A stretch of DNA of 12,684 nt from JANLUX01 sp031366005 (GTDB taxonomy: Bacteria > Bacteroidota > Bacteroidia > AKYH767-A > OLB10). This document shows, piece after piece, positions 7,109-12,684 of the stretch (the first letter of the stretch is position 1; the number at the start of each line of letters is the position of its first letter). The position numbers and the translations under genes were made by a program. The notes beneath the pieces were generated by a model. The model saw only the letters and a list, made by a program, of their open reading frames with translations. It ran no database searches and was not told where the DNA came from. The stretch lies in NCBI GenBank assembly GCA_031366005.1, contig JANLZB010000009.1, positions 1 to 12,684 of the forward strand, in the 5' to 3' direction.

Positions 7109-7143
7109 ATGCAGTAAGAGCAACAACTCCGCGAAAAGTTGCA
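7109..7143 (-). promoter_or_regulatory. Putative ECF (autoregulated) promoter of the sigma/anti-sigma operon
   Basis: Read on the minus strand the sequence is TGCAACTTTT (7143-7134), 10 nt, TTGCTCTTAC (7123-7114), then TGCAT. The first block contains the AAC core typical of ECF -35 elements, and the second could hold a TCTTA-type -10 at the usual spacing. A run of A/T (about 7144-7172) lies directly upstream and could act as an UP element. The same two 10-mers occur in the same order and nearly the same spacing ahead of the repeat-protein gene (9404-9439), which is the main support. It ends 2 nt before the ATG at 7106 and 17 nt before the ATG at 7091. Confidence 0.6.
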
Positions 7144-7218
7144 CAAAATAAAAAAATATTTTTCTGCAATATAAGCAGGTTTATTTTAAACTTTACGCCC
7201 TGCATAATTGGAGTCAAC

Positions 7219-7290
7219 GTCATGCCGAACTTGTTTCGGCATCTGTCCATTCAGCGTACTGTAGAGATGCCGAAACAAGTTCGGCATGAC
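7219..7290. repeat. Nested palindromic element (26-nt perfect inverted repeat)
   Basis: The arms 7219-7244 and 7265-7290 are perfect reverse complements around a 20-nt loop. Each arm is itself a hairpin: ATGCCGAA, CTTGT, TTCGGCAT (7222-7242) and its mirror (7267-7287). The element can therefore fold as one long stem or as two small ones. It lies in the 256-bp divergent region between the sigma operon and the OmpA-family gene, clear of the putative sigma promoter. It is more GC-rich than its surroundings, which hints at insertion. I recall related ATGCCGAACTTGTTTCGGCAT-like strings scattered in Bacteroidota genomes. It encodes nothing. The rest of the region also has a small GTTTATTTTAAAC palindrome (7179-7191) and no gene. 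Confidence 0.85.
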
Positions 7291-7362
7291 TACAGAGAGT
7301 AAATTCAGTATCAGAAAAATCAGCAGTTGTAATATTTATCTATCGAAGCATTTTACTACTCT

Positions 7363-9330
7363 ATGAAATCATTACTAATAATATTGTCAAGTGTCTTATG
7401 TGTCTCCATTGTATCTGCACAAGACATTGCGTTTAAAAAAGAAAATTTTCCCGGCAAGGAAAAAGAATTTAACCAAGCTTTGCAAGCCTATCAAAACGGC
7501 AATAAATATTTCAACGAAAGCGAACAGAACTATTACCTCGCCAAGTTGGAATACAATAAAGCATACAGTTTTAACCCTTCGTGTGCATTGCTCAATTATA
7601 ATCTTGGTATTTGTTATTTGAAAACAAGTGAAAAGTTTTTGGCAAAATTTTATTTTCAAAGCGCGTATAGTTTAGATAAGAATGTGAATCCGAAAATCAA
7701 TTTTTATTTCGCTTCCTTTTATCAATTGGAATCTATTTGGGAAACTGCTTTGGTTTATTATGATTTGTATGAGAAAACATTGGTTCAAAATGTGAACGTT
7801 GACGAATGGAATTTAACAGAGAAGAGAAAGCAAGAATGTAAAAACGGAATGCAGTTGAATTTGAAAAAAATAAATATTGCGATAAAAAATTTGGGTTCAG
7901 GCATTAACACCAAATATCCTGAATATACTCCTTACATTACAACAGATGAATCAAAAATATTTTTCACATCAAGACGGGCAACGACCACAGGCAGTGGCAT
8001 TGATGTAAATGACGGAATGTATTTTGAAGATATTTACATCTCTACAAAACAAAATGGTGAATGGATGCCTGCAGTAAATGCAGGAGCTAATATCAATACG
8101 AAAGTGCATGATGCAGTGTGCGGAATTTTTCCTGATGGGCACACGATGATTATTTTTAAGGGTGCAGTAAATGATGGCGATTTGTTTTATGTTAAATATG
8201 AAAATGGGTTGTGGTCGAAACCAATTGATTTTGGTCGGAACATTAATACCGAGTATCATGAATCATCGGCTTGTCTCTCATCCGATGGAAAGAAATTATT
8301 TTTTGTGAGTGATAAACCCGGTGGTGTTGGTGGTCGTGATATTTATCAAAGCAATTATGATGCGAACAAAAATGAATGGGGTGTTGCAAAAAATTTGGGC
8401 ACAACCATCAATACTCCTTATGATGAGGAAGGTGTTTTTCTGCATCCTGATGGTAAGACGTTGTTCTTTGCTTCCAATGGTCCCATGACGATTGGTGGCT
8501 ATGATATTTTAAAAAGTGTGAAGGAAAATAATCAATGGACAACGCCTGTAAATTTGGGTGTTCCGCTTAACACACCTGATGATGATGTGTTTGTTTCTGT
8601 TTCCGGCAACGGGCGAAATATTTATTTCTCTTCTATTCGCAAAGAAGGTTTTGGTGAAAAAGATATTTATGTTGCCACGATGCAAGACTCTGCCATTCAA
8701 TCGCCCAATATGGTTTTGCTTACAGGCGAAGTGGTGGAAGAAATAACAGGTAATCCTATCTATGCAAAAATTGATGTGGTTGATTTGAATAAAAATGAAA
8801 AAGTGGGAACCTACAATAACGATAAAGAAACAGGCAAGTATGTGATACCGTTGCCGGGAGGAACCAAGTATGGAACAGTGGTGTATGCGGAAGGATATAT
8901 TTTTGAATCAGAGAATGTAGAAGTGAGCGACACTGCAACGTATGCTGAAGTAATTCATCACACCAAATTGAAAAAAATTGAGACAGGTACGATTACAAGG
9001 TTAAACAATATATTTTTTGAAACGAACAAAGCAACCATCCTCCCAACTTCGCTCAATGAGATTGAACGCATAGCTTCTTTTATGAACACCAATAAAAAAA
9101 TCAAAATAGAAATTCAGGGACACACCGATAATGTGGGTGATGAAAATAAAAACATGTTGCTATCAACCCTACGTGCCGAAGCTGTTTACAACGAATTAAT
9201 AAAACGCAACATCGCATCACAACGATTATCATCCAAAGGTTATGGAGAAACAAAACCTGCTGCTGATAACAATACCGACAAAGGCAGAAGCCTGAATAGA
9301 AGAATTGAATTTGTGATTGTGGAGAATTGA
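7363..9330 (+). CDS. Exported TPR / PD40 beta-propeller / OmpA-family protein (PorE-like architecture)
   Basis: The 655-residue precursor has a signal peptide (MKSLLIILSSVLCVSIVSAQ, cut near residue 19-20). C13 does not sit in a good lipobox. Next comes a TPR-like helical region (about 33-140). Then five PD40/WD40-type propeller blades each begin with an INT/LNT-type turn and a DG(K)xxxF strand, at about 182, 244, 294, 349 and 402. A carboxypeptidase-regulatory-like beta-sandwich follows (about 453-525, from LTGEVVEEITGNPI). The end is an OmpA C-terminal domain (about 545-655) with NNIFFETNKATILP, IQGHTDNVGDENKN and the GRSLNRRIEFVI motif that binds peptidoglycan diaminopimelate. This order matches PorE of the type IX secretion system, but PD40-OmpA paralogues are numerous in Bacteroidota, so orthology is not proved. 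A periplasmic, wall-anchored scaffold role is likely. I saw no copy of the ECF-like promoter ahead of it. The giant repeat protein follows after 127 bp. Confidence 0.9.
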   Translation: MKSLLIILSSVLCVSIVSAQDIAFKKENFPGKEKEFNQALQAYQNGNKYFNESEQNYYLAKLEYNKAYSFNPSCALLNYNLGICYLKTSEKFLAKFYFQSAYSLDKNVNPKINFYFASFYQLESIWETALVYYDLYEKTLVQNVNVDEWNLTEKRKQECKNGMQLNLKKINIAIKNLGSGINTKYPEYTPYITTDESKIFFTSRRATTTGSGIDVNDGMYFEDIYISTKQNGEWMPAVNAGANINTKVHDAVCGIFPDGHTMIIFKGAVNDGDLFYVKYENGLWSKPIDFGRNINTEYHESSACLSSDGKKLFFVSDKPGGVGGRDIYQSNYDANKNEWGVAKNLGTTINTPYDEEGVFLHPDGKTLFFASNGPMTIGGYDILKSVKENNQWTTPVNLGVPLNTPDDDVFVSVSGNGRNIYFSSIRKEGFGEKDIYVATMQDSAIQSPNMVLLTGEVVEEITGNPIYAKIDVVDLNKNEKVGTYNNDKETGKYVIPLPGGTKYGTVVYAEGYIFESENVEVSDTATYAEVIHHTKLKKIETGTITRLNNIFFETNKATILPTSLNEIERIASFMNTNKKIKIEIQGHTDNVGDENKNMLLSTLRAEAVYNELIKRNIASQRLSSKGYGETKPAADNNTDKGRSLNRRIEFVIVEN

Positions 9331-9343
9331 AGCGTTTGCTTTG

Positions 9344-9376
9344 AACTTTGCCAAAGTTTTAAACTTTGGCAAAGTT
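9344..9376. repeat. Doubly palindromic 33-bp element after the OmpA-family gene
   Basis: AACTTTGCCAAAGTTT (9344-9359) and AAACTTTGGCAAAGTT (9361-9376) are perfect 16-nt reverse complements around one T. In addition each 15-nt half (9344-9358 and 9362-9376) is itself a palindrome around a central C or G, so the two halves are also near-identical direct repeats. It starts 13 nt after the OmpA gene stop. It could end transcription, but no T-run follows (GACCCGAC), so it is not a standard intrinsic terminator. It lies 28 nt before the putative ECF promoter of the next gene. Confidence 0.85.
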
Positions 9377-9403
9377 GACCCGACAAATTTATTTCACAAC
9401 CCC

Positions 9404-9440
9404 TGCAACTTTTTCACCACTTGCTTGCTCTTACAGTATA
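9404..9440 (+). promoter_or_regulatory. Putative ECF promoter of the giant repeat-protein gene
   Basis: TGCAACTTTT (9404-9413), 11 nt, TTGCTCTTAC (9425-9434), then AGTATA. Both 10-mers are identical to those in front of the ECF sigma gene on the opposite strand, with spacers of 11 and 10 nt, and the following bases fit wGyATA in both. The AAC core and spacing suit an ECF -35/-10 pair. The second block ends 23 nt before the preferred ATG at 9458, against 22 nt for the ATG at 7091 of the sigma gene. This is the basis for inferring that the sigma factor drives this gene. Confidence 0.6.
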
Positions 9441-9457
9441 TCAAGCCAAGAGAATGT

Positions 9458-12400
9458 ATGAAATCGCTGCTGCTCAAAATTATTGTCACATTCATTGTGT
9501 TGATGGTGATGTATCAAATTTCGTTTGCAAGTATTACTGTTGATTCCGTTAGCACTGTCAGGAGCAGTTGTTCTAATAACGGAACGGCAACGGTGTATGC
9601 AAGACGAATTCCGAGTGGTGTGTTGTTGTATGCAATTGTTGCAGGTCCCATTACTTCGCCATTGCAAAACAGCAACACGTTTTCTTCGTTGTATCCGGGC
9701 AATTACACAGCGCGTGTGTATGATGCAAATTTTGATAGCACCGAAACACAATTTCAACTGGATGGAAATTATCAGTTGCCAAACTTTAGTTTAACCACCA
9801 TTAACCCCACTTGTCCTGCATCTACAGATGGCAGTATCACCATTATTCCCGATACCAATTTTGGGCTGCAACCTTGTATGTACAGTATGATTTCTCCTTC
9901 TGTAATTGCGCCTCAAGTGTCAAATTATTTTCCAAACTTAAATGCCAACACTTACTTGATGAGGGTAACGGATGCTTGTGGAAATTACCAAACACGCATT
10001 GGGGTTTTAGCTAATACGGGTACAAAATTGATTGATAATTTTTTTCTCTATCCAAGTTTAGTAAAGACAGGATGTGACACGATGGTGATGACGTTTTATA
10101 TTTATTTGTTAAACGACAAGGCAAACCTTCCATACACACTTACCTTAAACATGGCTACGGGTACCGTTAATAAAACAGTCTATCCTATACTGATAAATAA
10201 TTCAACCATGAATCCTGGTTTATATCAAATCATAGATACTATTTTTGGAATCACTTATGGCGATTACCTGCAAGTTATTTTAACGGATGTGTGCGGCATA
10301 TCCGTTTACAGCTATGTTGACCAAGTTGCCCCTTTTGATTTTGATGTAATATTTAGCCCTGTAAATAGTAATTGTATTTCTGCGTTTAGTGCATCTATTT
10401 TGCTAAAGCAGATGTATAATTATCCTTTTCATTGGACCACTCCTCATGATCCCATGTCATTTACATTAACCGATATTTCAACAAATACTGTTGTGGACTC
10501 GATGATTAATGTGCCGCTGTATTCCATTTATTTAAAGCCTGAAACTTTGGGTATCAATTATAGCCTTGTGGTTACAGATGGATGTGGTCAAACATGGCAA
10601 CAGAATATACAATGGCCCGCAGGCCTTGGCGCACCTTATGTAGATATTTCTCTTTCTAATAGTGGTTGCATTGATTCTACTGCGGCAATTGGTTTTTATG
10701 GTTATAATTTTCAATCACCGTTTACAGTGCAAATACTTTCGGGCCCTGCAAACGCCCAAAGCACCAAGCCGCAGTATCAATACACTGACACGCTTATTTA
10801 TCCCCGCAGTTTCTTGGGAGTTTATTCCCCTTACGCGATTTGGATTAAAGATTTCCCTGCCGGTAATTATACTTTCGAAGCAACTGACTCTTGTGGAAAT
10901 TCAGTGCTGGGAAGTTTTTATATTGATCCCGGCAATGTAGCTAATTTACATTATACCTGGTATATAAAGCCGAGTTGTTTAAACAATAATACGTTGTATT
11001 ATAATTTGTTAGACGGAGGAACCGGCAATGTTTATTGGGCTGGCATTACAGATGTGGCAACTAACATTTTAGTAGCTGTGCCGCCTATGTTATATGGGTT
11101 GGATTCTATTACTACTTTGCCTATCGGACAATATGCGCTCGTTATTTATTATGGAAATCATGCTGGCAGTGGTACTGCCTATGACGGCAGTTTAATTAGT
11201 GATGGAAATACTTGTTGGGAATTGCATGATACACTTTCTATTGTGCCTTACACTAACAATTCTTTCCTCACCAACAACACCATCTTTTGCAGCGGCACTA
11301 ATTATGTTGAATTGATTCCCGATACTTCAAGAGGAGTTCCTCCATATAAATTTGCAATTATCAGCGGACCGCAAATATTTCCGTTACAGGATAGTGGTGT
11401 TTTTCAAATTCAACAGTTTGGAAATTATGTAATCAGCATGGAAGATGCTTGCGGAAATAATTACACTCAACAAATTTCCATCACATCTGATTCGTTTCCA
11501 CCGATTGTAAAAAATGGTTTTATATGTGAAGGAAACAATGCTTCACTTACAGCTATTTCATCATCCTACTTTACTTACATCTGGCAATATCCAAACGGTA
11601 CTTCGGTGATGGGTGATTCCATTTCGTTTCATCCGTTTACTGCTGCTGATACAGGATGGTATCATGTGATAAAAATTGTAAACATCAACGGTTGTAATGA
11701 TACTTTGCAAAGCGATTATTATTTATCAGGTGGTGATAGTGTGCCACAAAGTTTTTCAATTTGTGCAGGAGATTCGGTAACGGTGGGTAACAATGTATAT
11801 CACCTTCCGGGAATTTATCGCGATACACTGTCAACTGTTTTTGGTTGTGATAGTGTTTTGATAACCACAATTAGTTATGCTATACTCACAACAGATTCCA
11901 ATTCACTTTCAATTTGCAACGGTGACAGCGTTGCAGTTGGAACAAATATTTATCACACGTCAGGAACTTACACAGATACAATTACACTTGCAGGTGGTTG
12001 CAAAAAATTAGTTATTACACAGCTCACTGTTTTTACTTTTCGAGATAGTGTGAGTGCAACAATTTGTCAAGGAGATTCTTTTATTATTGGAACAATCATT
12101 CATCAACAGCAAGGAATATTTAATGACACACTCACTTCTGTTTCCGGTTGTGATAGTATTGTTGTTGCAACAATAAGTTTTACTCCACTTGCAATTGATT
12201 CAAACGATCTAACCATTTGTAAGGGTGATAGTGTAGGTGTCGGAAATAATTTTTATTCCAGTTCAGGAATTTATTCCGATACCATCACACTTGCAGGTGG
12301 TTGTAAAAAAATAATCATCACTCAACTTTCCATCACTTCAATTATTGATAGTGTGAGTGCTGCAATTTGTCAGGGAGATTCATTTATGGTTGGAACAATC

Positions 12401-12684
12401 ATTCATCAACAACAAGGAGTTTTTAATGATACACTCGCTTCTGTTTCCGGTTGTGATAGTATTGTTATTGCAACAATAAGTTTTACTCAACTCACAATTG
12501 ATTCAAATGCATTAACAATTTGTAAGGGTGATAGTGTAGGTGTCGGAACTAATTTTTATTTCAGTTCTGGAACGTATTCCGATACCATCACACTTGCAGG
12601 GGGGTGTAAAAAAATAATCATCACTCAACTTTCCATCACTTCAATTATTGATAGTGTGAGCGCAACAATTTGTCAGGGAGATTC
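9458..12684 (+). CDS. Giant secreted repeat protein, probable surface adhesin (3' end outside window)
   Basis: The frame is open for 1075 codons and runs off the window; I checked it line by line and found no stop. The ATG at 9458 opens a signal peptide, MKSLLLKIIVTFIVLMVMYQ up to ISFA (about 1-24), so export is likely. The body is Ser/Thr/Asn/Tyr-rich and low in charge. Residues 25-680 hold Ig-like modules of about 100 residues that often end in a TDxCG motif (170, 275, 372, 475 and a variant at 661). Residues about 681-760 are another Ig/PKD-like domain with YIWQYPNGTSV and DTGWYHV (731). From 768 on there are tandem 50/51-residue Cys repeats (ICxGDSxxVG...GxYxDT...GC). Such modules are typical of large Bacteroidota surface proteins that end in a gliding/T9SS C-terminal domain, but that end is not visible. 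An out-of-frame ATG lies at 9454. Exact function is unknown; adhesion or an extracellular matrix role is inference. Confidence 0.88.
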   Translation, partial: MKSLLLKIIVTFIVLMVMYQISFASITVDSVSTVRSSCSNNGTATVYARRIPSGVLLYAIVAGPITSPLQNSNTFSSLYPGNYTARVYDANFDSTETQFQLDGNYQLPNFSLTTINPTCPASTDGSITIIPDTNFGLQPCMYSMISPSVIAPQVSNYFPNLNANTYLMRVTDACGNYQTRIGVLANTGTKLIDNFFLYPSLVKTGCDTMVMTFYIYLLNDKANLPYTLTLNMATGTVNKTVYPILINNSTMNPGLYQIIDTIFGITYGDYLQVILTDVCGISVYSYVDQVAPFDFDVIFSPVNSNCISAFSASILLKQMYNYPFHWTTPHDPMSFTLTDISTNTVVDSMINVPLYSIYLKPETLGINYSLVVTDGCGQTWQQNIQWPAGLGAPYVDISLSNSGCIDSTAAIGFYGYNFQSPFTVQILSGPANAQSTKPQYQYTDTLIYPRSFLGVYSPYAIWIKDFPAGNYTFEATDSCGNSVLGSFYIDPGNVANLHYTWYIKPSCLNNNTLYYNLLDGGTGNVYWAGITDVATNILVAVPPMLYGLDSITTLPIGQYALVIYYGNHAGSGTAYDGSLISDGNTCWELHDTLSIVPYTNNSFLTNNTIFCSGTNYVELIPDTSRGVPPYKFAIISGPQIFPLQDSGVFQIQQFGNYVISMEDACGNNYTQQISITSDSFPPIVKNGFICEGNNASLTAISSSYFTYIWQYPNGTSVMGDSISFHPFTAADTGWYHVIKIVNINGCNDTLQSDYYLSGGDSVPQSFSICAGDSVTVGNNVYHLPGIYRDTLSTVFGCDSVLITTISYAILTTDSNSLSICNGDSVAVGTNIYHTSGTYTDTITLAGGCKKLVITQLTVFTFRDSVSATICQGDSFIIGTIIHQQQGIFNDTLTSVSGCDSIVVATISFTPLAIDSNDLTICKGDSVGVGNNFYSSSGIYSDTITLAGGCKKIIITQLSITSIIDSVSAAICQGDSFMVGTIIHQQQGVFNDTLASVSGCDSIVIATISFTQLTIDSNALTICKGDSVGVGTNFYFSSGTYSDTITLAGGCKKIIITQLSITSIIDSVSATICQGD
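11759..12684 (+). repeat. 303-bp higher-order tandem repeat (alternating 51- and 50-residue units)
   Basis: Units begin at 11759, 11912, 12062, 12215, 12365, 12518 and 12668, each with an ICxGDS codon block, giving alternating lengths of 153 and 150 bp and an exact 303-bp dyad period. The odd (A) units carry SGCDSI(V)ATISF and, in units 3 and 5, HQQQG. The even (B) units carry the DTITLAGGCKK motif. In every complete unit the two cysteines are 28 residues apart. By my count units 4 and 6 differ at 10 of 150 bases and units 3 and 5 at 18 of 153, while unit 1 is clearly more diverged. This points to recent duplication of the AB pair. The array continues past the window edge. Confidence 0.92.

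Noticed and set aside
7144..7175. TATTTTG on the minus strand as a sigma-A promoter for the sigma operon
   Set aside because: It is one base short of the TAnnTTTG spacing and overlaps the AT-rich stretch next to the stronger ECF-like element.
7219..7290. Inverted repeat considered as terminal repeats of an insertion sequence
   Set aside because: The arms enclose only 20 nt with no transposase, so at most it is a miniature or REP-like element.
7291..7362. Search for a third copy of the ECF-like promoter ahead of the OmpA-family gene
   Set aside because: No TGCAACTTTT or TTGCTCTTAC variant with suitable spacing is present. Fragments such as GCAGTTGTAAT and TTATCTATC are too weak to call, so I do not claim control of this gene by the sigma factor.
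9431..9794. Open frames of 60-108 codons on both strands over the start of the giant repeat-protein gene
   Set aside because: They overlap a long open frame with a clear signal peptide and repeat modules. Their translations are Cys/Arg/His-rich with no domain pattern, typical of antisense and out-of-frame shadows.
11759..12684. Regular repeats considered as a CRISPR array or microsatellite
   Set aside because: Period is 150-153 bp, in frame and coding throughout; there are no short identical repeats separated by unique spacers.

Overview
The window looks like chromosomal DNA of a member of the Bacteroidota. The reasons are the gene order yceD-rpmF-plsX-fabH-accB-accC, a TAnnTTTG-type promoter ahead of it, mostly absent Shine-Dalgarno sequences, an OmpA/PD40 envelope protein, and a very large secreted protein with Cys-containing repeats of the kind common in gliding and type IX secretion (T9SS) bacteria. 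I cannot name the genus. I see no tRNA, rRNA, CRISPR array, transposase or prophage gene.

Bases 1-5633 are housekeeping genes on the plus strand. First comes the 3' part of asd (lysine/threonine/methionine and diaminopimelate precursor synthesis). A compact cluster follows: the YceD/DUF177 protein, ribosomal protein bL32 in a cysteine-free form, PlsX (acyl-phosphate for phospholipid synthesis), FabH (initiation of fatty acid synthesis), and AccB and AccC (biotin carrier and biotin carboxylase of acetyl-CoA carboxylase). Together they link malonyl-CoA supply, fatty-acid initiation and phosphatidate synthesis. Two gaps inside this cluster (before plsX and before accC) are almost filled by mirrored repeats that end exactly 7 nt before the next start codon.

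Bases 5679-7106 are a two-gene minus-strand operon, convergent with accC: an ECF sigma factor followed 9 nt later by a single-pass membrane protein that is probably its anti-sigma factor.

Bases 7363-12684 are on the plus strand, divergent from the sigma operon. They hold an exported TPR / five-blade PD40 propeller / regulatory-like / OmpA protein, whose domain order is that of the T9SS component PorE. Then comes the first 1075 codons of a giant secreted repeat protein that is still open at the window edge and ends in a 303-bp higher-order tandem repeat.

The most interesting signal is a bipartite sequence, TGCAACTTTT-N10/11-TTGCTCTTAC-wGyATA, found just upstream of the sigma gene and again just upstream of the giant repeat protein. 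It has the layout of an ECF promoter. It suggests that the sigma factor activates its own operon and the surface protein, so the right half of the window may be one sigma/anti-sigma-controlled surface module. Two nested palindromic elements flank the OmpA gene.
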